Assembly: GCF_021129235.1 (NCBI RefSeq)
Contig: NZ_JAJOMA010000008.1
Location: 186,001-250,000 of the forward strand
Reading direction: 5' to 3'
DNA: 64,000 nucleotides
Origin: Kineosporia mesophila
GTDB lineage: Bacteria; Actinomycetota; Actinomycetes; Actinomycetales; Kineosporiaceae
In this document: in pieces, positions 50,667-59,938 of the stretch
Position numbering within the stretch: the first letter of the stretch is position 1
How the letters are laid out: the number at the start of each line of letters is the position of its first letter
Notes under the pieces: model-generated
Databases searched by the model: none
What the model saw: only the letters and a program-made list of their open reading frames with translations
What the model was told of the DNA's origin: nothing
Program-made: the position numbers and the translations under genes

Positions 50667-53600
50667 GCGACTTCCGCGCCGGGTCGAAGGTCGCCCAGGT
50701 GCGCCGTCTCGCCGGTGAGATGCTCGACAGTGCAGCCGATTCGGCCGGGCGCACGCGCGTCGAGATGGAGCGCAACCCGGAACTGACGGTGGCCGCGTTC
50801 GCGATCTCCGCCCTGCTGCTGGTGCTCGTGTTGCTGGTGATACGTGCGATCCGTCGTAGCGCTCGCCGTCACCAGGCGGCCGGACTGCGCGACGACCTGG
50901 TCGACGCGGTGCGGATGGGCGAGATCGACGTCAACGACTTCCGGGTCTTCGCGATGATCGACTTCTGCGACCGGGTGGCCCGGCACGGTCGCCGCCCCCA
51001 CTCCGGCCGGCACGCGAGCAGCCGGCCGGTGCTCGACAGTGCCCTGGCCAGCAGTCTGATCAGTGCGGTCGGGCCGGGCAGTCTGCTGCCGCCCGGGGGG
51101 CCGTTCTGGCCGTACGCCGCGCCCGAGCCCGGTGAGGTCGAGGTCACCGACGTGTGGGTGCGGGCCGTCGGTTTCCAGCGCCAGATCGTGGGTGAGCGGC
51201 GCAGTCGTCTCGACGAGACCGTCGAGGCCGTGCCGACCCCCGGTTCCGGCCCGCGTCCGCGTCGGCTGGTGTCGGTGCCGACCGGTGAGGTCCCCGTCGC
51301 CGGCCCGTCCAAAGATGTTGCCGCACAAGATCGGCTGCTCTCCGCGGAGTCGGCCGCGGACGCCGGGTGGATGCTCGGGGACACCGCCGTGCGCGCCGAG
51401 CTCGACGCCGTGCGCGCGCTCGAGATCGCGCCCACCCCGGAGGGTGAGGGCGACCTGGACAGCGCGCCGGCGCGTTGGCACGAGACCCGGCCGGTCGCCG
51501 GCCTGCGCGACTCGCCGGTCGACGTCCGGTCGGTGGACGACGCCGGATCCCGGACGATCCTGCCGCTGACCGGCCCCATCGCCCTGGTGTCGGCGGTCGC
51601 GGCCGACGACGTCTGGAAGCCGGTCGGCGGTGAGCTGCGGATCCCCAGCCCGACCGGTTCTGACCTCGCGGTCGTCCACCCGTCGGGGATGTTGGAGGAC
51701 GAGGCACCTGTTCGAGAGGCCGGTGCACCTACCGGGGCCGGTGGGTTGCCGGCTGCCGTCGGCCTCTCGCCGTCGGAATCACCTGCCGTGGATGTTCTTT
51801 CGGCCGGTAGTGCAGTTAATCGAGTGACTGATGCTGCCGGTGCGACGTTTGATGCTGCAGGAAGCCAGTCGGCTGGTGCCACCGGGAAGTCGCCGGCTGG
51901 CGCTGCGCGAGGCGCCGGCGAGGAACTCCTGCCGATCGCGGCTGCGGGACGTGGGGCGACCGGCGTTGGTGCTGGTGCGGCGGGAGGCCCGGTCGACCGT
52001 GGAGCGGACAGCCTGTCGGCGGCGGCCCTGAACGGGATGCCGGTCGATGCGGTCGGCGGCCCGGGGAATGGTGCGGCCGGCTCGGGGGTGAACTTCGCCA
52101 CCGGGTCACGGGACGTGGCCGGTACCGGCACCGAAGCTGAGGACGATGCTCAGGAGTGTGCCCCTACGGGTGTTTCCACGGATGAGGCTGAGGTCCGCCC
52201 GGGAATGACGATGGCCGAGGCGATGCAGGTCGCGGCCACGCCTTCGGTCGGGGTGCCGGCCTGGGTGCCGGGGCGGGCGCCGTTCCCGAGTGCGCACGAT
52301 GCGCTGTTCGGGCCGCTGGCCGGGCCGGTGGTGACCTCGGACGAGGAGCCCTCCGCCGAGCTGGAGCCGGTGTTCTTCGCGGCGACGCAGGCCAAGTGGG
52401 CGGCGTCCAGGGCGGCGCAGGACCGGGCCGCCCTGGAGAGGCTGGCCGGTGAGGTGGCCGAGCGCGAGCGGGCGCAGGCCCGGGCCGCCGCCGAGCGGCT
52501 CGGGGCCGAGCTCGTCGCGGCGGAGTGGGCGGCCCGGGAATGGGCAGCCGTCGAGCGGGTCGCGGCGGAGAAGGCCGCGGCCGAGCGGGGCGAGGCCGAC
52601 CGCCGGGCGCGGTTGCGGGCCGACCTGGAACGTTTCGAGAAGGCCCGGGCCGCCGAGGTACGGGCCGAACGGGAGCGCCTGGAGCAGGCCCGGCTCACCG
52701 AGCTGCGGGCCGAGAAGGAACGCGCCGAGCGCCTGCACCTCGAGGCCGAGCACCTGCGCGCCGAGCGGGAGCTGGCCGCGGCCGAGTTCCGGGCCGCGGC
52801 GGAGTTCCGCGCCGCCGCCGCGGCCCGGGCCGCCGAGGCCCGCCGGGTGCTCGCCGCCCTGAAGAACCTGGACACCCCGATCGCCGACCAGGTCGCGGCG
52901 CAGGCTGCCGGGGCCGACGCGGCTGACAGGGCTGTGGCCGAGGCGTGGGGTGGGTCGGGAACCAGTGCGCCCGTGGTCGACGTGTCGATGGCGGCGGGCG
53001 AGGCGACCGGAACCGGCGTGTCCGCCGGTCTGGACGCGGTCACCGGGATCGGCGTGTCCGCTGGTGTGGACGCGGTGGCCGGGATCGGCGTGTCCGCCGG
53101 TGTGGACGAGGCCGCCGAGGCCGCCGAGGCCGCCGAGGCCGCCGAGGCGGACACGGTGAACCGGGTGGACGCGGCTGCCGGGGCTACGTGGCCGGACGCG
53201 GAGGCCCGGGCGGAAGCGGTTGCCCGGTCCCAGATGCCGACGGAGATGCCGACGGAGATGGATGCCGAGGCGGATGCCCCGGTCGTGCGGTCCATCGACC
53301 TGCGCGGGCTGGAGGCTCCGCAGCACATCGATCTCACCCGCATCGAGCGCGAGCAGGCAGAGCGTGAGCCGGCCGGGGGCGAGCAGTTCAGGGGTGAGCA
53401 GTTCGGGGACGGGCAGTTCGGCCGGGTTCCGGCGTCGGCGCGGCTGGGTCGTCACGAGCTGCGGGACATCGGGGCAGCCTCGGCGCCGGTTCACCACGGG
53501 ACACGTCGTGAGTCGTGGCCGGACTCCTCGGCCACGCAGGATCACCTGAGCCTGAAGATGACGCACGGTTCGCCGGTGCAGACGTTCGCGGGTGGGTTCC

Positions 53601-54967
53601 CGGGTGAGGCGAGGGACGGTCTGCGGTCCGGTACGGCGGGGGGATCCGCGGACGGGGCGGCATCCCGTGCGGAGGTCCCGGCCCGCCGGACGGGGCGCCG
53701 CGCCGATCTGTCCCGCCACCAGGCGGGCCGCCCCAAGAACGCGATCTCCGGGCCGATCGACCTGCCGTTCTTCCCGAGGACAGCCGAGGCCCCCGAGACC
53801 AACCCGATCCCGGTGCTCGACGTGCCCGGCCCGGAGGGGCGGCGGACCACCGATGGCCCGAACGAGAGCAACGGACGGACCCCCACGTCACCGGAGACCT
53901 CCGCGATGTCCGTCGTCGCGCCGGGCCCCGACGGGACGCCCACCGGCCCGAGGTTCGACGGCACATCGGCCGGAGGCACGTTGTCGTCCGACGGCGTGTC
54001 TTTCGGGAGTGTGGCCCCCAGGATTGCGGCGTCCGAGGGTGCGGCGTCCGAGGGTGCGGCGTCCGGGGGTACGGAGTTCGGGAGCGTGGTCTCCGGGGGT
54101 GCGGAGTTCGGGAGTGCCGCCTCCGTGAGTGCGGCCTCCGTGAGTGCGGCCTCCGAGGGAGCGAAGTTCGGGAGTGCGTCCCCCAGGATTGCGGCGTCCG
54201 AGGGAGCGGCCTTCGAGGAAGCGGCCTTCGGGGGTGCGGAGTTCGGGGGTGCGGAGTTCGGGGGTGCGGAGTTCGGGGGTGCGGCGCCCAGGGGTGCGGA
54301 GTTCGAGGCTGTGTCGTCCGCCGGTGCCGGGTTCTCGGTTCCGGCGTCGGGACACGCTTCGTCTGTGGGAGCGCCGTTCGTCTATTCGTCGTCCGCCACG
54401 TCGGCCATCGACATGACGTCAGTTGAGCCGTCGTCCGCGGCCGGTCGGGTCACTGATGCCGACGCCGGGGACGAGTCGTACACCGGCACGTCGGTCCCGA
54501 GTTCGTCGTTCACCGACGCCGCCTCCGTGAGGGGCCTGGCGACGGACCGGTCGCCTTCGGATGCCTCGTCCTCCAGCACTTCGGCCACGGATCCCACGTC
54601 CGCAAGCACTTCGTCCGCAAGCACTTCGTCCTCCAGCACCTCGTCCTCTGACTCCACCACGGCCCAGCGGGGCTCGGGGCACCGGCCTCGCTGGATGGCG
54701 CCGGGCGAGCGGGTCGGTGGGGTTATGGAGAAGGGGGCGGACGATGCCGGGACTCAGGGGAGTGGGGCGGCGCGGACCGGGTTCTGGGGGTTGCTTCCCG
54801 TTCGGCGCCCGCGCACCACGCTCACTGAGGTGACCGGGCACGGCAAGCCGCCGGGGGCCCTGGTGCCGTTCACCGGGCAGATTCCGGTGCAGGGCGGTTC
54901 AGGCGGTTCAGGTGGTACGGACGGGCAGGATCTGCGGGAGAACGAGGGCGAAGCAGTTCGGCACTGA
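50663..54967 (+). CDS. Giant (1434-residue) membrane-anchored coiled-coil and repeat protein
   Basis: Not recognised. One transmembrane helix near the N-terminus (residues 41-62) is followed by a basic stretch and a conserved-looking region to ~190. Residues ~190-570 are Ala/Gly/Pro-rich and probably disordered. Residues ~577-733 are a long Ala/Glu/Arg helix, certainly a coiled coil (RAEKERAERLHLEAEHLRAE). Residues ~780-815 hold three G-V-S-A-G-x-D repeats and an (AEA)n run. About 1122-1216 is a 19-unit pentad array, 1296-1338 is Ser/Thr-rich, and the tail contains GALVPFTGQIPVQGGSGG. Composition suggests a scaffold at the membrane. Confidence 0.8.
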   Translation: MSDFRAGSKVAQVRRLAGEMLDSAADSAGRTRVEMERNPELTVAAFAISALLLVLVLLVIRAIRRSARRHQAAGLRDDLVDAVRMGEIDVNDFRVFAMIDFCDRVARHGRRPHSGRHASSRPVLDSALASSLISAVGPGSLLPPGGPFWPYAAPEPGEVEVTDVWVRAVGFQRQIVGERRSRLDETVEAVPTPGSGPRPRRLVSVPTGEVPVAGPSKDVAAQDRLLSAESAADAGWMLGDTAVRAELDAVRALEIAPTPEGEGDLDSAPARWHETRPVAGLRDSPVDVRSVDDAGSRTILPLTGPIALVSAVAADDVWKPVGGELRIPSPTGSDLAVVHPSGMLEDEAPVREAGAPTGAGGLPAAVGLSPSESPAVDVLSAGSAVNRVTDAAGATFDAAGSQSAGATGKSPAGAARGAGEELLPIAAAGRGATGVGAGAAGGPVDRGADSLSAAALNGMPVDAVGGPGNGAAGSGVNFATGSRDVAGTGTEAEDDAQECAPTGVSTDEAEVRPGMTMAEAMQVAATPSVGVPAWVPGRAPFPSAHDALFGPLAGPVVTSDEEPSAELEPVFFAATQAKWAASRAAQDRAALERLAGEVAERERAQARAAAERLGAELVAAEWAAREWAAVERVAAEKAAAERGEADRRARLRADLERFEKARAAEVRAERERLEQARLTELRAEKERAERLHLEAEHLRAERELAAAEFRAAAEFRAAAAARAAEARRVLAALKNLDTPIADQVAAQAAGADAADRAVAEAWGGSGTSAPVVDVSMAAGEATGTGVSAGLDAVTGIGVSAGVDAVAGIGVSAGVDEAAEAAEAAEAAEADTVNRVDAAAGATWPDAEARAEAVARSQMPTEMPTEMDAEADAPVVRSIDLRGLEAPQHIDLTRIEREQAEREPAGGEQFRGEQFGDGQFGRVPASARLGRHELRDIGAASAPVHHGTRRESWPDSSATQDHLSLKMTHGSPVQTFAGGFPGEARDGLRSGTAGGSADGAASRAEVPARRTGRRADLSRHQAGRPKNAISGPIDLPFFPRTAEAPETNPIPVLDVPGPEGRRTTDGPNESNGRTPTSPETSAMSVVAPGPDGTPTGPRFDGTSAGGTLSSDGVSFGSVAPRIAASEGAASEGAASGGTEFGSVVSGGAEFGSAASVSAASVSAASEGAKFGSASPRIAASEGAAFEEAAFGGAEFGGAEFGGAEFGGAAPRGAEFEAVSSAGAGFSVPASGHASSVGAPFVYSSSATSAIDMTSVEPSSAAGRVTDADAGDESYTGTSVPSSSFTDAASVRGLATDRSPSDASSSSTSATDPTSASTSSASTSSSSTSSSDSTTAQRGSGHRPRWMAPGERVGGVMEKGADDAGTQGSGAARTGFWGLLPVRRPRTTLTEVTGHGKPPGALVPFTGQIPVQGGSGGSGGTDGQDLRENEGEAVRH
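54026..54310 (+). repeat. In-frame array of about 19 pentapeptide units
   Basis: 15-bp units run through the giant gene in frame. Three exact copies of GCGGCGTCCGAGGGT-type units (54026-54070, last slightly changed) and three exact copies of GCGGAGTTCGGGGGT (54236-54280) are the clearest. The peptide units follow A-x-F/S-x-G (AASEG, AEFGG), like pentapeptide-repeat motifs with Glu for Asp/Asn. Confidence 0.75.
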
Positions 54968-55465
54968 TTGCCAGGGGTCAATTTCTTTAAAGCCGTCGCC
55001 GCGCGCTCACCGAGCGTGCGGCGACTGTTGTCCGGAGCATGGATGCACCCCTGCACTACCGGGAAATTACATCGCGAGATGTCCTGAATTGAACCGGCAC
55101 CGAATTGGTTGCCACGGGCATCGGCCGGAAGAGTCCACGGGCGAGGTGTGCCCGATGAGGCGGTATCCACCCGCACAGGGGTCGGGTGGATGCTCGCCTT
55201 CGCCGGATGACGCCGAACGGTCGGAAGGATTCTGAGTGTCTCTGCGCTGCAGCAGCTTTGCCATCCGGAGGAGGTTTGGCTGCGATGCGGGTGCAGTGTG
55301 CGGCGCAGCGACGATTGCTGAGATCACATAGCCATACCACTTTCTTTTCGCCGTCAATGGGTCGTTCGTGCCGTACCTTGCCTTGACCGGTGACAGATCC
55401 GGGCGAATGAGCGAAAGTGGAAGCCATGTGTGCGTTGCGCGGACTTCCCGGGAAGGACTGCGCGG
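54968..55465. other. Intergenic 498-bp region, no gene seen
   Basis: Lower GC than flanks and no gene-like frame. TTGACC at 55383-55388 could be a -35 element for the FHA gene but has no clear -10 partner. Confidence 0.45.
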
Positions 55466-56329
55466 ATGGGGCAGATGGGCATGACCCAGCAGGTGCCGAG
55501 TGGCGCGATGAGCCAGCCGATGAACCAGCCACCGTTCGGTGAGGTGGCGCCGGCCGCAGTGCTCTTCTCCGTGGTGGAGGGAACGACGCGACGGGCCGTG
55601 CCCCCGGGGCAGGAGGTCACGATCGGCCGGAGTCGCAACTGCGACCTGCGCATCGCCTTCGAGCCCGAGGACGACCACGTCTCCCGGCAGGCCGCCACCC
55701 TGCGGGTGCTGGCCGACTGCGTGCTGATCCGCAACGTCTCCTCGTCCAAACTGCTCCAGCTGCGCCCGCCCACCGGCGCGGCCCGCACGGTCGAGCCCGG
55801 TGCCGCGACCACCTCGCTGCCCTGGCGCCAGTTCGACGTCGTCGTCACCGGCCGGTTCGGCCGCGACTACGTGGTGCACGTCGACGCCCGGGGCCTGCCG
55901 CCCTCACGCGCCGAGGTGGACGACGAGTCCGACTCCTCGCCCACGGTCGTGGTGCCCCCGATCATCCTCACCCCGGCCCAGCGACGCCTGCTCACGGCGC
56001 TCTGCGAGCCGCTGCTGACCCGTTCCGGCCCGGAGGCCGGCGCCGCCACCTACCGTCAGGTGGCCGAGCGGGTCGGGCGCCGTCCGGGCTATGTGCGCAA
56101 TGTGTTCAAGCAGGTGCGCGAGAAGCTCGACAGCCACGGGGTGCCCGGTCTGGTCTCCCGGGAGCGTCCCGACGCGGCCGAGGACTTCCGGCTGCCCCTG
56201 GCGATGTGGGCCATCCGCAGCGGCACCATCACGCACGCCGACCTGGCCCAGGCCCAGACCTGGTTCGCGGTGGCCGCGTCCGACCCGGACTCCGCGCTGG
56301 ACCCCGAGGACGACCACGACGCTCAGTAA
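55466..56329 (+). CDS. FHA-domain protein with C-terminal winged helix
   Basis: A 287-residue protein. Residues ~20-130 are a forkhead-associated phosphothreonine-binding domain (VTIGRSRNCDLRI, DHVSRQAATL; the Arg and Ser contacts are present). Residues ~175-240 resemble a winged-helix DNA-binding domain (LTPAQRRLLTALCEPLL, YRQVAERVGRRPGYVRNVFK). It may be a regulator that responds to a Ser/Thr kinase. ATG 55466 is 9 nt after GGAAGG. It faces PGPT-B and overlaps it by 7 bp. Confidence 0.87.
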   Translation: MGQMGMTQQVPSGAMSQPMNQPPFGEVAPAAVLFSVVEGTTRRAVPPGQEVTIGRSRNCDLRIAFEPEDDHVSRQAATLRVLADCVLIRNVSSSKLLQLRPPTGAARTVEPGAATTSLPWRQFDVVVTGRFGRDYVVHVDARGLPPSRAEVDDESDSSPTVVVPPIILTPAQRRLLTALCEPLLTRSGPEAGAATYRQVAERVGRRPGYVRNVFKQVREKLDSHGVPGLVSRERPDAAEDFRLPLAMWAIRSGTITHADLAQAQTWFAVAASDPDSALDPEDDHDAQ

Positions 56330-57948
56330 GCCCCGTCGCCCTTCACCACGGCCCGTACCGTGCGCCAGAGGATGCTCAGGTCCAGCGTCATCGACCAGTT
56401 GTCCACGTAGCGCAGGTCGAGCAGCAGCGACTGTTCCCAGCTGAGGTCGGAACGGCCGGACACCTGCCAGAGCCCGGTCATGCCCGGGCGCACGCGCAGG
56501 CGGCGCACCGCGTCACCGGAGTACCCGGCCACCTCGCGGGGCAAGGGCGGGCGCGGGCCGACGAGGCTCATGTCGCCCTTGGCCACGTTGATCAGCTGGG
56601 GCAGCTCGTCCAGGGAGTAGCGGCGCAGGAACGCGCCCAGCGGTGTCACCCGGGGGTCGGTGCGCATCTTGAACAGCACCCCGTTGCCCTCGTCGTGCGT
56701 GGTCAGGTCGATGAGGCGGTGCTCGGCGTCGGTGACCATCGAGCGGAACTTATAGATCGAGAACTCCCGGCCGCCGACCCCGACCCGGGTCTGCCGGAAC
56801 AGGGCCGGGCCCGGGCTGGTGACCCGCACCGCGATCGCCAGGCCGATCAGCAGCGGCGACAGGGCCAGCAGGATCACGGTGCCGAGCATCCGGTCGAAAA
56901 CGGCCTTGACCAGCAGGTCGCCACCGGTGGCCGTGGGCTGTTCCAGGTGCAGCAGCGACAGGCCCGCCAGCGGCCGGATGGACAGGCGGGGCCCGGCCAC
57001 CTCCACGATGCCGGGGGAGACGATCAGCTCGACGTCCAGGTCTTCCAGGGCCCAGGCCAGCTCCCGCAGCGGATGGCCCCACAGATCCGGGTGCGACACC
57101 ACGGCCACCACGTGGGCCTCGGTGGCCTCGACCGCCTCGATCACGTCGTCGGGACCACCCATGACCGGCACTCCGTCCATGTCGCTGGGGGTGACCGGGC
57201 TGGAGGCCAGGCAGATGCCGACGGGCACCATGCCGCGATGGGTGTTGTGGCGTAGCAGGTGCACCAGCTCCCGGGCGCCCTCGGCGTCACCCAGCACGAT
57301 CGTGCGTTCCAGCCCGATGCCCGCGGCCCGGGCGTGGTGCAGCCGCACCCGCAGGATCTTGCGGGCGGCCAGGGCGCCGACGACGGTGACGGGGACGGCG
57401 AACACCACGACTGAGCGGGACACGTTCGTGCGGGACAGGTACGAGGTGACGGCGATCATCGCGAACAGCACCACGCCCGAGCGCAGCACCCGCTGGAACT
57501 CCTCGGTGCCGGCCCCCAGGAACCGGCGCTCGTAGACCCGGTCCAGACCCGCGATGCCGATCCAGATCACCGGCAGCACGATCGGGATCCAGGCCCAGAA
57601 GCCCGGGGCCTCGCGGTCGAAGCGCAGCATGATCGCGAGCAGCGCGGCGGCGCCGGCGCTCAGGGCGTCGGCGAGGATGGCGTTGCGGCGGTACCGGTTG
57701 AGTGCGGCCCGGGCGTCGACGTCCGCGTGGCGGGGGAGCCCCTTCGGTGGGGTTCCGGAGACGACTGCCACCGAACCTGACACTGCACTCGCACTGCCCA
57801 CAACCCCCGGTGCCACGGGAGCGCCGGGATCCGTGGCATTCCTGCTGTCAGCGTGGCCGTCGGTACTGACGCGCAGGTCGTGGCCGGTGGGGTGGGGCTT
57901 ACCTCGTGAGTGCTCACGCCGGGACCTCAAGACAAACCCCCAGAACAT
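56323..57948 (-). CDS. Polyprenyl-phosphate glycosylphosphotransferase B (WcaJ/WbaP type)
   Basis: A 541-residue paralogue of PGPT-A with the same domain order: four helices, IGLERTIVLGDAEGARELVH, FRQTRVGVGGREFSIYKFRS, DPRVTPLGAFLRRYSLDELP, MSLVGPRPPLP, RPGMTGLWQVSGRSDLSWEQ and DLRYVDNWSMTLDLSILWRT. The N-terminus is low complexity. The ATG at 57948 gives nearly the same length as PGPT-A, and codons upstream to 58059 include CTA, AGG, TGT and ATT, unlike the rest, so a GTG start at 58059 is less likely. No ribosome binding site is obvious. It has no downstream glycosyltransferase of its own. Confidence 0.9.
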   Translation of the reverse strand: MFWGFVLRSRREHSRGKPHPTGHDLRVSTDGHADSRNATDPGAPVAPGVVGSASAVSGSVAVVSGTPPKGLPRHADVDARAALNRYRRNAILADALSAGAAALLAIMLRFDREAPGFWAWIPIVLPVIWIGIAGLDRVYERRFLGAGTEEFQRVLRSGVVLFAMIAVTSYLSRTNVSRSVVVFAVPVTVVGALAARKILRVRLHHARAAGIGLERTIVLGDAEGARELVHLLRHNTHRGMVPVGICLASSPVTPSDMDGVPVMGGPDDVIEAVEATEAHVVAVVSHPDLWGHPLRELAWALEDLDVELIVSPGIVEVAGPRLSIRPLAGLSLLHLEQPTATGGDLLVKAVFDRMLGTVILLALSPLLIGLAIAVRVTSPGPALFRQTRVGVGGREFSIYKFRSMVTDAEHRLIDLTTHDEGNGVLFKMRTDPRVTPLGAFLRRYSLDELPQLINVAKGDMSLVGPRPPLPREVAGYSGDAVRRLRVRPGMTGLWQVSGRSDLSWEQSLLLDLRYVDNWSMTLDLSILWRTVRAVVKGDGAY

Positions 57949-58055
57949 GCCAGTCGGGTCAATGTCGTTTTCCCGGCCCGCATTTGCGCTGGCCCCCCAG
58001 CTCCGGTCCGGGCGATCACACCTTAGGCCATTCATCACTGCCCGAGGTCGGATAT

Positions 58056-58192
58056 TCACAATTGGTGACGCGATTATCTGAGCAGGTCAGGGGTACGAGT
58101 GAATTGCCCGGAATTGTGATGAGCTTGAGGCATGGGTGACGCCGGGCGGTGTGCGGGAGTGGCCCCGGAACCGGGCGGCCGACGAATTGTGA
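58056..58192. promoter_or_regulatory. Three AATTGTGA elements upstream of PGPT-B and 2TM-B
   Basis: TCACAATT at 58056-58063 (inverse of AATTGTGA) and AATTGTGA at 58112-58119 and 58185-58192 lie in one 388-bp divergent region. An 8-mer this AT-rich is rare in this GC-rich sequence. They may be sites for a common regulator of the divergent pair. Confidence 0.4.
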
Positions 58193-58336
58193 CCGGTAAA
58201 GATGGCCGACTCGCCCCGGGGTGTCGCTGTTGGGCTATTACTCGGTGCATCATCTAGACGGTGCGCCCGGACGGGTGAAAGCGTCGTCTGCGGTGAGCGG
58301 TGCAGAAATGGTCAATGAGCGACGCAGGGAGCCTGA

Positions 58337-59869
58337 ATGCCGCCCTCGGAAACTTCGCGTCACCGCGGTGCCGGCCGGACCGTGGTGGACAAGTTGCAGC
58401 TGATATCCAACGCGCCGCCGGAGGTCAGGGTCCGTCAGGCGCTGCAGCCGCCGTGGGCCGGACGCCGGCAGCCGGTGCGGCGCCCGCAGTCGTTCACGCC
58501 CGCCGGTGACGGCATCACCCGGCAGCTCTGCTCGGCCATCCACCTGAACGCCTCGTTCGGGGGTGAGGTGCTCAACGACCTCGTCTACCCGGACTGGAAG
58601 GCGATGGCGCCGAACTGGCACGTCGACGCGGTCGCGCTGGCCCGGCACGCCGCCCAGGCCAAGCAGCGACGCGAGACCCGCGACGTCTGGCTGCTCGTGG
58701 TGACCGCCGCGGTGGCCATCGTGCTGGAGGTGGCGCTGGTCTCGATCTTCACCGGTGAGCTGGGGCCGGGCGGCCTGCTGATGCTCGCGTTCCTGGTGCT
58801 GCTCGGCTCGTACCTGGCCGGCTTCGCGATCATCTGGGTGCACTACCGGGCCGTTCACGACTCGGCCCTGGCCTCGATCGGCATCAAGGGCCTCAACGCG
58901 GTGGAACCCCCGCCGCTGCCCGAGGAGATCGAGGGGCCGATCCGCAGCTCGGGCCGCGCCAACGTGGTGGTCTTCGCCGGCAAGACGCCGTTCAACGGTT
59001 CCGGCGACCAGATCGACGGCTGGAGCTTCACGGTCGACACCCGGGTCGGCACCGCCAGCGACCTGGGCAAGCGCGGTGAGCCGCAGCCGTTCGACAGCAT
59101 CGACCTGCACCGCTACCTGCTCGAGCAGATCCCGCTGACGATGGAGAACAAGCCGCGCACGGGGCACCGGCTGTACGTCATCGGGGGTCACGCCCGGGCG
59201 GTGGGCGGCCTGTTCCGGCAGGGGCCCGTGCTCGACGACCCGGACTACGAACTGCGCTTCCGCCGGCCGGTCTCGGAGGCCACGCCCGAGCACATCGACA
59301 AGGCGCTGCGTAACCAGCACCGCTCGGCCCGGCCGTACACGTTCTTCGAGGTCGTCGGCTGGGACGGGCAAGTGGTGGTGACCCTGTTCGTGCGGGTGGA
59401 GAAACACGGCCCGATGCTCGAGGTGGAGATGGCGGTGACGGCGCTGCGCCCGCTGAAGCCCGACTACGGCGACGTGGTGAAGATCCCGCTCGGCCCCGGC
59501 GCGCACCGGCTGCCGCTGCTGCGCACGGTGCTGCCAATGGTCTGGCCGCTGCTGTGGGGCAGCCCCTCGCGCACCGTCCGCAAGATCCGGATGGACCGGC
59601 AGGAGGCGGCCGCCCGGGTCGACCTGGACCAGGAGCTGGAAGAGCGCAACGACCTGAGCTGGGCCGCCGCACCCAGTCTGCGCGACCGCACGGCCGCCGC
59701 GGCGAACGGCAACCACTTCGGGGCGGCCGACGAGAAGATCTACCAGCACGCCTTCAAGCGCCGGTCGATCGACGTACTGCGGGAGTTCCTGGTGGAGCAC
59801 GACGTGGACGTCAAGGAGTTCGACCTGGCGGCCTCGTTCATGGTTCCGGGCCAGGGCGCCCCCAGCTGA
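58337..59869 (+). CDS. Uncharacterised two-helix membrane protein (2TM-B)
   Basis: A 510-residue paralogue of 2TM-A. Shared blocks in order: PNWHVDAVALARHAAQAKQR, two helices (about residues 118-140 and 142-165), PFNGSGDQIDGW, HRLYVIGGHA, RRPVSEATP, GWDGQVVVTLFVRVEKHGP, VTALRPLKPDY and HFGAADEKIYQHAFKRRSID. The N-terminal 60 residues differ from 2TM-A. ATG 58337 follows AGGGAG. It is divergent from PGPT-B and 70 bp upstream of the GT39 gene. Confidence 0.85.
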   Translation: MPPSETSRHRGAGRTVVDKLQLISNAPPEVRVRQALQPPWAGRRQPVRRPQSFTPAGDGITRQLCSAIHLNASFGGEVLNDLVYPDWKAMAPNWHVDAVALARHAAQAKQRRETRDVWLLVVTAAVAIVLEVALVSIFTGELGPGGLLMLAFLVLLGSYLAGFAIIWVHYRAVHDSALASIGIKGLNAVEPPPLPEEIEGPIRSSGRANVVVFAGKTPFNGSGDQIDGWSFTVDTRVGTASDLGKRGEPQPFDSIDLHRYLLEQIPLTMENKPRTGHRLYVIGGHARAVGGLFRQGPVLDDPDYELRFRRPVSEATPEHIDKALRNQHRSARPYTFFEVVGWDGQVVVTLFVRVEKHGPMLEVEMAVTALRPLKPDYGDVVKIPLGPGAHRLPLLRTVLPMVWPLLWGSPSRTVRKIRMDRQEAAARVDLDQELEERNDLSWAAAPSLRDRTAAAANGNHFGAADEKIYQHAFKRRSIDVLREFLVEHDVDVKEFDLAASFMVPGQGAPS

Positions 59870-59938
59870 CACCTTTCCATAGCTGACGTACAGGTAACGG
59901 TCGGCCCTCGTGCAGGGGCCGGGTAGAGCGTTCTCACC

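Noticed and set aside
52106-53719. A 537-codon minus-strand frame inside the giant gene
   Set aside because: It mirrors Ala/Glu-rich coding on the plus strand, has no start context, and the plus frame has an RBS-coupled start and a consistent domain layout.
54236-54280. CRISPR-like repeat array
   Set aside because: Units are 15 bp, contiguous, without spacers and in frame with the protein.
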